Assembly (NCBI GenBank): GCA_026770615.1
Contig: MU631487.1
Coordinates: 83,693 to 100,358 of the forward strand
Reading direction: 5' to 3'
Source: Pavlovales sp. CCMP2436
Taxonomy: Eukaryota > Haptophyta > Pavlovophyceae > Pavlovales
Length of the DNA stretch: 16,666 nt
Shown: positions 7,205-14,921 of the stretch, piece after piece
Layout: every line of letters begins with the position of its first letter
How positions within the stretch are numbered: position 1 is the first letter of the stretch
Notes under the pieces: generated by a model
What the model saw: the letters and a program-made list of their open reading frames with translations, nothing else
Databases searched by the model: none
What the model was told of the DNA's origin: nothing
Program-made: the position numbers and the translations under genes

Positions 7205-7577
7205 CAGGTTATGTGGCACTCTTCGTTTTTTTTTGGCGCGAGTTCCAACATTTTCGAAAAAAAATTGCACAAGATAACAGAACGCGGAGAGAGGTACAAC
7301 CGATTTCAAGTTTTTAGACCGATTGGGGATTTTCTTTCGTCGGATTTCCTGCGGCGAATCCATATTTTGGGACCGGCAAGATTCTTTTCCTGTCAGTTTC
7401 TTGGATCGACCAATGATATAAATTGCATGTTGGATATAGCTTAAACCGTCTTGGATCGACCAATGAGCTCAAATCGACCTACAGTCGACAGGCGGTGAGA
7501 ATAGCCATGCAGGAGTAAATAAGTGTAGCGCAAACAAAAAATGACTCGCGCAATATAAAAACGAAGTGTGCCACATT
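7205..7577. repeat. Inverted repeat pair of about 38 bp, 290 bp apart
   Basis: The left arm at about 7206-7246 (ATGTGGCACTCTTCGTTTTT, then GCGCGAGT) matches the reverse complement of about 7541-7575 (ATGTGGCACACTTCGTTTTT, then GCGCGAGT) with few differences. The enclosed 330 bp carries no gene. The arms could be terminal inverted repeats of a small non-autonomous DNA element. The right arm abuts the next dispersed element at 7575. Confidence 0.55.
7399..7466. repeat. 18-bp direct repeat, 50-bp period
   Basis: TCTTGGATCGACCAATGA occurs exactly at 7399-7416 and 7449-7466, inside the inverted-repeat pair. The intervening sequence is AT-rich, and no function is evident. Confidence 0.7.
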
Positions 7578-7705
7578 TGTCGACAGTCGTGTGTCTGATT
7601 AGTCTTAGCGGGGAGGACGGTATCTGGGGGCTCGGGAGCTGATCCCAGTTTTACCTGGGAGACCGCAAACGGGACCGGATGTTCTTGTAGATATTTACAC
7701 AAATA
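7575..7705 (+). mobile_element. Dispersed element copy 2 (diverged introner-like relative)
   Basis: It shares GTGTGTCTGA, CTTAGCGG, GGACGGTATC and GTAGATATTTAC with the intron at 2564-2816, in the same order and spacing. At the position of that intron's hairpin it has a different-sequence hairpin: TCCCAG (7643-7648) with CTGGGA (7655-7660), loop TTTTAC. It ends near CCTGGGCAG, an AG in the right place for a 3' splice site, but no flanking exons are recognised. Confidence 0.5.
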
Positions 7706-7782
7706 ACCTGGGCAGCGCTGTATTCAGACCCGTGGCTTGAGCTTGCCGATTTCTCACGTAAAAATGGTAGCTTTCGTGAAGA

Positions 7783-8151
7783 ATGGCGACCTGCGCCGAC
7801 GTGCCGAGACGTGGTGGCCGACGCGTCGCTCGGCGGGCGAGGCGGCCGCTGTGCGGCCCGCGTAGCATCCAGGCCCGCTCAATTTTGCTCACGGCGCCCT
7901 CACGCTTGCTCCACGGCCTCTCGCTGGACCCTCCTCGTGAACATGAGGGCTTCGCGCCGACGGGCGCGAGCGACCTCGCGGGCGGGGCGATCGCCGTCGG
8001 GCACAAGCTCACCACCGCGGGTGCCCGGTGGCTGGGCATCCCGCCACCTACCGGCCCCGCCTCGAGCGTGAATTCGAGGGCGCGGGTTTGCGCTGGTTGC
8101 AGCAAGGTGGCATACCTTTTTGTTTTTTTCTCGGTTTTTTATATTTCGTGA
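7783..8151 (+). pseudogene. Thiolase-like C-terminal fragment
   Basis: The frame reads GGAIAVGHKLTTAGARWLG at 7981-8037, close to the thiolase signature N-x-x-GGAIA-x-GHP-x-G-x-x-GAR. The catalytic-type His is kept, but the usual Asn is Asp and the Pro after His is Lys. Twenty residues after GAR comes VCAG (CxG), matching the position and motif of the second thiolase catalytic Cys, followed by VA. Thiolases join or cleave acyl-CoA units in beta-oxidation and the mevalonate pathway. The preceding 66 residues are Arg-rich and show no thiolase core, the active-site N-terminal half is absent, and the frame runs into an AT-rich stretch before its stop. It is either a decayed copy or an isolated exon; AAG|GTGGCA at 8106 could be a donor. 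Moderate-to-low confidence. Confidence 0.4.
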
Positions 8152-8806
8152 ATCCCTTCTCTAAAGAGCGCTTGTAACAGTTTCGTCAGATATTCGTCCA
8201 ACGCTCGTCCAGTATTATTTAGTTCAAAGGATTCTATAGGGGCGTGCGATTCATTGGCCGTCCTGGCTCCAAGCGCAGTATTTTACCCCGGCGAGGGCCT
8301 GCAGCATTGCTCAAATTGCTCAACGCCAGAGCACACAGTCACAGCGAATTTGCGCGCTGGTATTGTCGCTGGCACAAGGGGGATCAATAGATCTCCCTGT
8401 GTGGTGTATCTGCCGGAATTGAGGTCGCTTCTGAGCGACGACTGCGTATAAATATCGCATGGTTGAATAATATCGTGCGCGCACGCATATGTAAGCCGTA
8501 AACGAAGAGCTAGACTGGCAGAGCGAGGCGCGGGGCAGAACGCCAAAATTGGCGGACTGAAACATATGCGCCGTGACACAGTGGCGCGTTTTTGGGCCGC
8601 TCAGGGCTCACTCAAGATTGGCGGCGGCAACAGAGCGACGCACTGATAGTGACACTACTAGGCTATGCACCCGGCTTTCCGTTCAGCTAGGCGAGCGAAG
8701 TCCTCTTCGACGAATTCTGGCCGAAGTCCGTAGGCTGATTGCGCGGCTGGGCGTGGCGCTGGCGGTGTGCTAGGCTTGACACCGGGGGTGTGCTGCGCGA
8801 TCTTGA
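8152..8806. other. Intergenic, no secure gene
   Basis: Mixed composition with frequent stops to about 8560, then GC-richer. Near 8690-8770 short exon-like strings appear (VLFDEFWPKSVG in one frame, RRILAEVRRLIARLG in another), too short to assign. It probably includes the 3' UTR of the minus-strand gene ending at 8807. Confidence 0.4.
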
Positions 8807-9550
8807 TTAGCGCCCGCTGGAGAGGCGCCGCGGCCTGGCCGCCTCGATCTCCTCGTGCAGGCGAAGCTCCGCCGCCTTGTCCGCCGCTGCCTTGTCCGCC
8901 TCGGCCTGCGCGTGCTGCAGCAACTCCTCAGTCGTCCGCTTGCGCAGTCCGTGTACTTGCGCGTGCACCTCGGCCTTGTGCCGCACGTTGCTCCCACCGT
9001 CCACGGGCAGATCCGATGGCTTCAGGTCCAGGCTGGAGCTGGCGCTTCCAACAACGCCGAAGATGCCGGACGGTTCGTCGTGCAGCCCGTGCACCGATCC
9101 ACTCGACGGTCGGCGCTGCGGACCCTGGTGCGCAGCGTGAATGGCTGCCGCGCGGATATCCTCCCCCGAGAGCACCGGCTCGGACTTTGCATGCTCCTGC
9201 AAATCGCGTGGCGTTGGCGGCGGTGGGGAGGTGAGCGCAAGGTCGCGTGAGCGAAGGACGAGAGCGGGCGCGGGCTATCTCGCGCGGGAGAGAGAGGGCG
9301 CGAGGGCGCGAGGGCGCGGGTCCTCGCGCGATGGAGCACGGACCATTTTTTCGCTAAATACGGGCGGCGCGCGGTGCTCGGTGGAGAGGTGCTCGAAGAG
9401 CGACGAGGGCAGCGCACCCGCCACGTCGGCGAGCGTGTGCGGCTGCTCGGACGCAGCGTGCTTCTTGGGGGACGGCGACTGCGTCACGCGAGGCTGGCCT
9501 GCCGGCGTGAGCTTCTCGCTAAGGTTGTAGAGCGAGTCGCCGATCGTCAT
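8807..9550 (-). CDS. Unknown two-exon protein with coiled-coil-like C-terminus
   Basis: Exon 1 is 9550-9344 (MTIGDSLYNLSEKL start), exon 2 is 9196-8807 (starts EHAKSEPVLSGED, ends ARPRRLSSGR). The intron is phase 0, ATG|GTCCGT...GATTTGCAG|GAG (147 nt), giving about 198 residues. An alternative donor at 9361 (CCC|GTATTT) would shorten exon 1 by six codons. The N-terminal half is Ser/Pro-rich and polar. Residues from about 150 (KAEVHAQVHGL) to the end are charged and Ala-rich, a plausible coiled coil. The frame stays open upstream of the ATG to about 9640, reading LRDSLNDIGEKMTIGDSLYN with a near-repeat DSLxxxxEK, so an earlier exon could contribute. I recognise no family. TTTTAAAA lies about 105 bp upstream of the ATG. 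Confidence 0.55.
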
Positions 9551-9610
9551 CTTCTCGCCGATGTCGTTCAGGGAGTCGCGGAGTTGAGGAGTTGAGTGTT
9601 GATGGCGGAT

Positions 9611-9650
9611 GGATCTAGCCGATCTAGAACGGATCTAGCCGATCTAGAAG
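9611..9650. repeat. 20-bp tandem duplication
   Basis: GGATCTAGCCGATCTAGAAC at 9611-9630 is followed immediately by a copy differing only in the last base. Each unit contains two TCTAG palindrome cores. It lies between a TTTTAAAA motif and the gene start at 9550. Confidence 0.8.
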
Positions 9651-9654
9651 GCTA

Positions 9655-9674
9655 TTTTAAAACTCAGCGCTGAG
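9655..9674 (-). promoter_or_regulatory. TTTTAAAA beside a 14-bp palindrome
   Basis: TTTTAAAA at 9655-9662 overlaps ACTCAGCGCTGAGT at 9661-9674, a perfect palindrome. It is about 105 bp upstream of the minus-strand start at 9550. The pairing of a core-promoter-like motif with a dyad suggests a bound dimeric factor, but this is inference. Confidence 0.4.
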
Positions 9675-9750
9675 TGTTGACGAACCGGTGTAAGAGCGGA
9701 GAGCTATGAATGGCCTGTATTTTAAACTCGGTGCGTGAATTACGAACAAC

Positions 9751-9915
9751 GGACTTGCGCCAGAAGCAACCTGAAGGCGCTAAGCCCGCCTCATACCCCC
9801 CGCAGCCCATGACAAACGTGCGTGCATCCTAGCGTGACCCAAGCTCGCTGCAGGGGCCGCCAGGACTGCTTTGCCACCGGTGCAGAGTCCTCCACCGCCC
9901 GACCAGGACTGCTTT
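9751..9915. mobile_element. Short dispersed element, second family, copy 2
   Basis: It starts GGACTTGCGCC and matches 5855-6004 over most of its length, with an extra 15 bp near 9810 and a duplicated CCAGGACTGCTTTGCC near its 3' end (9868-9883 and 9903-9918). No target-site duplication is visible. It runs straight into a CTGACTGT minisatellite. Confidence 0.65.
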
Positions 9916-9920
9916 GCCAC

Positions 9921-10018
9921 CTGACTGTCTGAGCGTCTGACTGTCTGATTATCTGACCGCCCAACTGCCCAACTGCCCAATTGTCTGAATGTCTAAGTGT
10001 ATGAGTGTATGAATGTCT
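9921..10018. repeat. (CTGACTGT / CCCAACTG / GTCTGAAT) minisatellite
   Basis: Degenerate 8-bp units CTGACTGT, TTATCTGA, CCCAACTG x3 and GTCTGAATGT run into the (GT)n of the adjoining element. About 50 bp (9926-9974) is nearly repeated at 11175-11220. Confidence 0.75.
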
Positions 10019-10207
10019 CTGTGTGTGTGTGTGCATAAGATTCTAGTTAAACGTCCGTCCCCGGGAGGATCTCACTGAATTTAAGTGTTGAAAAACACTC
10101 AGATCCAGGGATCCACCCTGAGCACACGGATACCGTCCCCACTGCTGATCAGTTCAGCCACACGACGATCGACGACTGACGACTCTCGACTGGCGCGCTG
10201 ACCGACC
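10019..10207 (-). mobile_element. Dispersed element copy 3, inverted (introner-like family)
   Basis: Read on the minus strand it aligns with the intron at 2564-2816: GGTCAGCGCG near the 5' end, an identical 23-nt block (10120-10142), an AGTGTT/AACACT hairpin (10084-10089 with 10094-10099), GGACGGACGT, CTAGAATCTTA and (CA)n ending CACACAG. Between the shared blocks the sequence has diverged. The minus-strand 5' edge reads GAG|GTCGGTCAGC, which could be a donor, but no flanking exons are recognisable. Confidence 0.65.
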
Positions 10208-10376
10208 TCCACTGCTCTCCCTCGCGTCGTCTGGAAATGCAGCACCGTCTGCGAGCGCGGCCCACCTTCGCGCATCCCAAACATTACTTCCTCACTAGCC
10301 TGGCTCGCATATGTTGAGATTTTTGCCCTGGGGGGGCAAAAACCACAAATTTGCGCGGCTTATTTGCTGGCCCATT
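10208..10376. other. Spacer, no gene seen
   Basis: A short unassigned spacer between the inverted element and the proline-rich repeat ORF. It contains a GGGGGGG/CCCC-rich patch at 10329-10340. Confidence 0.4.
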
Positions 10377-11132
10377 CTATCCCGCCCCCTGACGGGGGTG
10401 GGCCTCGGGCGCAGGACTCTGAGTTGCGGGGTGTGGCGGGCTTGCTGGCTCATGTTTGCGTTTTGAAGACTTTGAGCTTGCTGGCTCATGTTTGGTTTTA
10501 GGGTTTTTGTCGCCCGAGTGGTGTGACAGCGTGGGTGACTGGCCGGTTTCAAGGGGATGTTTGGTTGCTGTGCGCAGTGTGCGTGAGTGGTGCATGAATA
10601 TGACGGACTTGTCATGGATCAGTGCGTGCATGCGTGACGGGCCTGCTGCGGATTCGTGGTTTATGGCGGGACTGGGTGGTCCTGTTTTGGGTTCGGTGGG
10701 ACTGGCTGCTCCTGGTAGCAATGAGGTTTTGGTTCGAGACGGTCTCTGGTTGCATTTTTCCACGTTTGATGCGCGTATCGGCTGCATGGAGGGTATGATC
10801 GGGTTTACACCTGTTAATGAATCTTCATTATTCGTAGGTTGGTTGCGCATCAGGCATCTTCATTTGGCAGGGGTGGTCAGTGCACTGGTGTCCGTTGGGG
10901 GTATGGGCTCTTGCTGTATAGGTGGTATGGCCGTTGGGGATATGGGCTCATACTGAGCGATGCTGTCCGTTGGGGGTATGGGCTCATACCGCGGAAATGG
11001 TATAGCCGCTGGTGCCTTGTTTTGGGCTCTGCTGTCCGTTAGGGGTATGGGCCCATACTGCACAGGTGGTATGGCCGCTGATGCTTCGTTTTGAGCGATG
11101 CTGTCTGTTGGGGGTATGGGCTCATACTGCAT
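10377..11132 (-). pseudogene. Proline/serine-rich repeat ORF interrupted by one TGA
   Basis: On the minus strand one frame is open from 11132 to 10377 (about 252 codons) except for a single TGA at 10862-10860. The first 90 codons are a repeat with units like QYEPIPPTDSIAQ and AAIPP, encoded by the minisatellite below. The rest is Pro/Ser/Thr/His-rich and ends with two KHEPAS motifs. It could be a degenerate low-complexity extracellular or wall-type protein, or chance openness, because the plus strand is also open from 10456 to 10956 with a Gly/Met/Trp-rich product. There are no domains or splice evidence. Low confidence that either is a gene. Confidence 0.25.
10440..10494. repeat. 19-bp direct repeat, 36-bp period
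   Basis: GCTTGCTGGCTCATGTTTG occurs at 10440-10458 and again at 10476-10494. It encodes the two KHEPAS motifs in the minus-strand ORF. Confidence 0.8.
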
Positions 11133-11150
11133 AGGAGGTAAGGCTGATGG
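10893..11150. repeat. About 69-bp minisatellite, five degenerate units
   Basis: Units begin CCGTTGGGGGTATGGGCTC at about 10890, 10929 (short, 38 bp), 10967, 11035 and 11104. They contain GGTATGGCCGCTG and a GAGCGATGCTGTC tail. Unit lengths are mostly multiples of three, so the minus-strand frame stays open through them. Confidence 0.8.
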
Positions 11151-11174
11151 TCTGAGCGTCTAAGCGCCTAAATG

Positions 11175-11220
11175 TCTGAGCGTCTGACTGTCTGACTATC
11201 TGACTGCCCAACTGCCCAAC
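11175..11220. repeat. Second copy of the CTGACTGT minisatellite
   Basis: GTCTGAGCGTCTGACTGTCT followed by GACTATCTGACTGCCCAACTGCCCAAC closely matches 9926-9974. The two copies bracket the block from 9975 to 11174. Confidence 0.75.
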
Positions 11221-11782
11221 ACGCCCAGCTGCCCATCAACGTAACCCCCACAGGTCAAGGAGAGCACTCAGTTTCGATTCAAGTTCGCTGAGTTGGCAAC
11301 CTAGCGGAGTGTTATATTATTAGCGCGTAGTAATTTAGTATATTACTATAGTGCCTGAAAATAACCATACTGCCTGAATTGGTTGTAGTAGTGACCTCTC
11401 TCTCTCTTTCATACTAGCACGCTGTAGGCTTGCTGGATTCGTCTCGGCGAGTTCTATTTCATGCGTTTACCAGAAATTTCGAATTTGCGAGTTTATATGC
11501 GTGGGGTGGTAATTTAGTAACTAACAAAGTGATATTTTCAAAAGGGGGAATGATGGATAACTAACTACAGTATATAGCATAAAGAAACATTTTTAAAACT
11601 GAGAAATTTTGATTACCGTATATAGCATAATAAAAAAAAGTATGTTATTTTAAGAACTAAGTTAATTATTGGGCGTCCATTAAAAAAAAATTATATGAAT
11701 GCACTGCAGATATGTTTATTTTGAATAGACTGGTCACATTTCAGCTCAGTCTTCTGGAATTGAAATGGACCGGTCGTGTGCT
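11221..11782. other. AT-rich spacer, no gene seen
   Basis: All frames are closed. It contains a CTCTCTCT tract at 11397-11408 and TATATAGCATAA twice (11571-11582 and 11619-11630). No RNA gene is recognised. Confidence 0.6.
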
Positions 11783-11814
11783 GGGGGGGGGGGAGGGGGG
11801 GGGGTGGGGGGGGT
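11783..11814. repeat. Poly-G tract (G-quadruplex-capable)
   Basis: Three long G runs (about 11, 10 and 9 G) are broken by A and T. The tract would be prone to polymerase slippage and to sequencing or assembly length errors. Confidence 0.85.
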
Positions 11815-11933
11815 TGACCTGAACCATAGCCCGCTACTAGCCGCGTTCGCAGGTCGATAAGACTAACTGGTGGACGTCTTGCAGCTTGCCGGCCGGCCTG
11901 ATCTGGCCACCGGGGGAGGCCGGGTCAGCTCCT

Positions 11934-11952
11934 GTCTCGTTGAATACGAGAC
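11934..11952. repeat. 7-bp hairpin
   Basis: GTCTCGT (11934-11940) pairs with ACGAGAC (11946-11952), loop TGAAT. Flanking CCGG on both sides could extend it across a bulge. It lies directly outside the inverted-repeat segment at 11959. Confidence 0.6.
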
Positions 11953-11958
11953 CCGGCC

Positions 11959-12641
11959 ACTAGTCGGCTAGACCACTGAGAGTGAGACGGATCCTATCCA
12001 AACCTATGCAATAGGATGGGTGCGCACTGCTGCCATTGGTCTTTATTTCGTGCTCCGGAGCTGAGCCTTGAAAAGTAGGGTCTCAAGAGAAATATAAAAA
12101 GCCTCGGCACATCAGAACCTCCTCAAAAACTAATTAAGTACTACTAATTAAATGCCGAATTTAAATAAATAAGTATTCCTATCTACCATAAAATTCTCAG
12201 GGTGGTACCGATAGGTGCGTGGCCAGAGGGCGTTCTGGGCTGCATCATGGGTGCGCCAAACACACCTGGGGTGTCTAGGCTACCTCACACACCACGCCGG
12301 GCCCCTCTCCGCTTAGAACAGGTCCGCGTCGACGCGCTGGCAAGCTACTGGCACGTGCGCCCACATGCCCGAAACTTGGCCGGCCCATGCTGAAATTTCT
12401 GTATTTTTTTTGTAGTGATTTCAAGAGATCATAACAGACCAACGGGAGGCCGCATCGTCAATCTGATTGATTCCTGGATATCCTTATGTCGTCTTGTTCA
12501 TGGTGATGTGCGGTGACCCTAGGTCCCCGCCGCGCGGTTCGTCGACTACAGCGTGCCGAATCCATCCTATTCAATAGGTTTGAAAACCTATTGTTTATTT
12601 ACTCTCAATATTGAATAGTCTCAGGGGTCTAGCCGACTAGT
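11959..12641. mobile_element. Segment bounded by long imperfect inverted repeats
   Basis: ACTAGTCGGCTAGACC at 11959-11974 is the exact reverse complement of 12626-12641. Further in, 12000-12019 (AAACCTATGCAATAGGATGG) matches the reverse complement of 12562-12581 at 18 of 20 positions. GAGAGT and CTGAGA also align, so the arms extend about 70-90 bp with indels. The interior (about 500 bp) has no convincing ORF, only an unremarkable open frame at 12202-12393. It looks like a non-autonomous DNA element of about 680 bp, or two inverted copies. I see no clear target-site duplication. It ends about 110 bp beyond the stop of the plastid-type gene. Confidence 0.55.
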
Positions 12642-12753
12642 TTCTGGCAGCGAGATTGATATATATATACTGATAGGGATTCAAGCTGGCGTCTGACTGT
12701 TCTGAATGTTTTGCTGGTCTGAGCGCTGCGTCGCCCATTGCCTGCTGCGTGCC

Positions 12754-14111
12754 TTAGTCGGCTGCGCTGGCTTGGGCGCCACCGCGCGTGCCGATGGATC
12801 TCCGGTAGTGTGCCCGGGCAAGGGCGTTTAGGGAGATGATCTGCTGGTTGCTGTTTGTCGTGTTCCCAAGCTGGGCAGCGATCGGGGCCAGCGCGCTCAA
12901 GCGCGCGAGCAGCAGCTGCGCATGGCCGCGTGCCGCGATCGTACCGATCGTGTCGATGAGTTGCTTCTTTATGCGCGCGGCCGCCTCCATCGGACTCACG
13001 CCCATCAGCGCGTACATCTTGCGGCCTCCCTGCGCCGCGATTTCTTTGACGAGCGAGTGCGTATCGGCGCTGACCTATTATACAAAAATTACGAGCCGTC
13101 GTAAAATGGTGAATCAAACCATTCCTCCGTCGCCACGAGCAGTTCGCTCGCCTCGGCGTGCAGCACCCGAGCTTTATCGTCGCGCTCGAGCCCAAGTGAT
13201 CCGACGATGCGCCGCAGCGTGACCTCGAAGTGGCGGGCGCTCTCGCCGTTCATCTCCTGCAGCGAGGTCCAGAGCAGGTCCTTACGGCCGGCGGGTGGGA
13301 TGGACATGACGTGGCGCAGCACCTCGATGTCCTGCGTGTAATCGGCCTGCAGGATGGCGTGTGTGCCCTGCCGGATCAGCCGCAGCACCAGCTGCCACTG
13401 TGAGGGCAGCTCGCCGTCCGCGGCGTCGGCAGCGTCGATGGCGAGCGCGAGCCAGTTCACAAAGTCCGCGTCGAGCCCGCCGCGTTCGAAGAGCTCGTAC
13501 GCGGCGGCATGGAGCGCTGGCGTGCCGCCGCGCTGCGCCGCGGTGCAGAGCGCGGCCACCTTGTCCATCTGCCGCGAGTGCAGCGTGCCGAGCGCGCTCT
13601 GTGTCGAGTTGGCGACGGAGAGGACGAACTCGTTAAGCACCAGCAGCGCGCCACGCTCGGCCGCCGGGTCGGTCGAGGCCTCGGCGGCGCGCAGCCGCTC
13701 GCGCATCAGCGAGAGGTAGCGCGGTGTGAGCAGCGATCCGAGGCGGCTCTGCGCCAGCAGAGGCAGCTCCTGCGCGCGCCCGCGCTTGAGCGCGTCGAGC
13801 AGCGCGTCGACATACTGCTCGTCCTGTATGGCGCGCAGCTTCCCGTCCGCGTCCGCGTCGACGAGCAACGCGGCTATGCTGTCGAGCAGTGCGAGCGTTG
13901 CTGGGCGCGTGTCCTCCGTCGGCAGCGCCAGCACGGACGGGGTGACGTCGACCTCGAGCCCGCCATCGGAGAGGCGCGTGCACGCGCGGAGCGCGGCCGC
14001 GCGGCGAGGCGCGGCGGCGCGTGCCGACGGCGGCGCGAGGTGGGTGCGATGAGAGCCAACACGCGATGTCGAGACCAGGCAGAGCAGCGCAGTCGGTGCG
14101 TGCCACCACAT
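12754..14111 (-). CDS. Unknown helical protein with bipartite plastid-type leader, two exons
   Basis: Exon 1 runs from 14111 (MWWHAPTALLCLVSTSRVGS) to about 13093-13137 and exon 2 from about 13069-13074 to 12754, for roughly 430-445 residues. Residues 1-20 are a signal peptide. The next 25 (HRTHLAPPSARAAAPRRAAA) are basic and hydroxylated, so together they resemble a secondary-plastid bipartite leader. An ATG ten codons earlier (14141) is possible, but it delays the hydrophobic core. The mature part is all helical: SLLTPRYLSLMRERL, LNEFVLSVANST, WLALAIDAADAADG, SLQEMNGESARHFEVTLRRI and, after the intron, KEIAAQGGRKMYALMGVSP. I recognise no named family. The intron is ambiguous: TC|GTAATT...GGTCAG|C gives 23 nt, ATG|GTTTGA gives 50, CTC|GTGGCG...AATAG|GTC gives 62, and all keep frame. 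The AT-rich third positions of the last exon-1 codons favour a longer intron. Confidence 0.7.
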
Positions 14112-14345
14112 CCTAGCCTGAATCCGTCCGGCGACGCGCATTGCTGAGCTTGAAACTCGATTTTAAATGTGAAGATAAGGCGCAGGTGAAGGTGCGTGTT
14201 GGAGGCGGGCCCACTGCCGCGCTCGAGATCAGGTAGAGCAGCGATATGTATATTGTGGCTCGTAATACGTGCCCGGAGGCGGGGAAGGCAGCCCGATGCC
14301 GAACAGAGCAGAGCCCTGAGCAGACGCGCATTGGATTTTAAAGAA
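14069..14345 (-). repeat. Degenerate tandem duplication of the plastid-type gene's 5' end
   Basis: On the minus strand CTTTAAAATCC-AATGCGCGTC (14342-14323) resembles TTTAAAATC...AATGCGCGTC (14167-14133) at the gene start. Further in, GCTGCTCTACCTGATCTCGA (about 14243-14224) matches GCTGCTCTGCCTGGTCTCGA (about 14090-14071), which encodes the signal-peptide core. The upstream copy opens a 72-codon ORF at 14331 with a similar hydrophobic core (SLLYLISSA), ending at 14113 and overlapping the main start out of frame. Confidence 0.55.
14162..14167 (-). promoter_or_regulatory. TTTAAA core-promoter candidate for the plastid-type gene
   Basis: ATTTAAAATC on the minus strand lies 21 bp before the ATG at 14141 and 51 bp before 14111. 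If it positions transcription, the second ATG (14111) would be the natural start. Confidence 0.35.
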
Positions 14346-14475
14346 TGCGAAGCAACTCCCACGACTCTGGGACACACCACTCTCACTCGTAAGCACCGCA
14401 GCACTTCTACCGCAGCAGATCAACGCCTCGCTACCACCCCTCCCCGCCTGTCGCCACCGCAATTAGTTATCCGGT

Positions 14476-14911
14476 AATTCAATTGCCCGGCAAGCAATTT
14501 CAGTTCGACATTGCCGGCACTCGGGCAGCGCACACCTGTCACGAGATGAGACAGGCGCACCGCAACAGACCATGGCCTCGCTGCCATCCCCCTCTCAACC
14601 CCCTCTCACATCCGCCGAAGTTAGTTACTGTATTGGAATTCAATTGCGGGGCGCCCGGTACGAAGGTGGTCAACGCCCTGCCGGACGGAGTGATCAACGC
14701 ATCATCTCATCGTCGCCGGTTCATAGCGACGTCACTTCCGCAAGTGAATCCGCCGTTCCAGCAGGTCTTCAGATGCGCCTGAGCTTCGTGTGAAAAAAAT
14801 TACGTCGTTGAGTTGCCGGACACGCCGATACTTATCCTCCCCGAAATTCAATTGCCGGCACCTTCGCCACGAAGGTGGTCAACTCTGCCGTCCGCCCGGA
14901 GTGATCAACGC
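14476..14911. repeat. Degenerate tandem units upstream of the transporter gene
   Basis: AATTCAATTGC recurs at 14476-14486, 14637-14647 and 14845-14855. ACGAAGGTGGTCAAC recurs at 14660-14674 and 14869-14883, and GGAGTGATCAACGC at 14687-14700 and 14898-14911. The last two units are 208-211 bp apart in register; the first is 161 bp away and less complete. The third unit ends 11 bp before the start at 14922, so the gene's 5' flank arose by tandem duplication. Confidence 0.65.
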
Positions 14912-14921
14912 CCGCCTCGAT

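Noticed and set aside
9141..9530. Plus-strand ORF overlapping the minus-strand gene at 8807-9550
   Set aside because: Gly/Arg/Ala-biased product with no features; the minus frame has matched splice phases and natural composition.
14790..14921. Upstream ATG extending the CDF transporter by 44 residues
   Set aside because: The added residues are encoded by tandem repeat units that recur upstream, and they would bury the signal peptide that starts cleanly at 14922.
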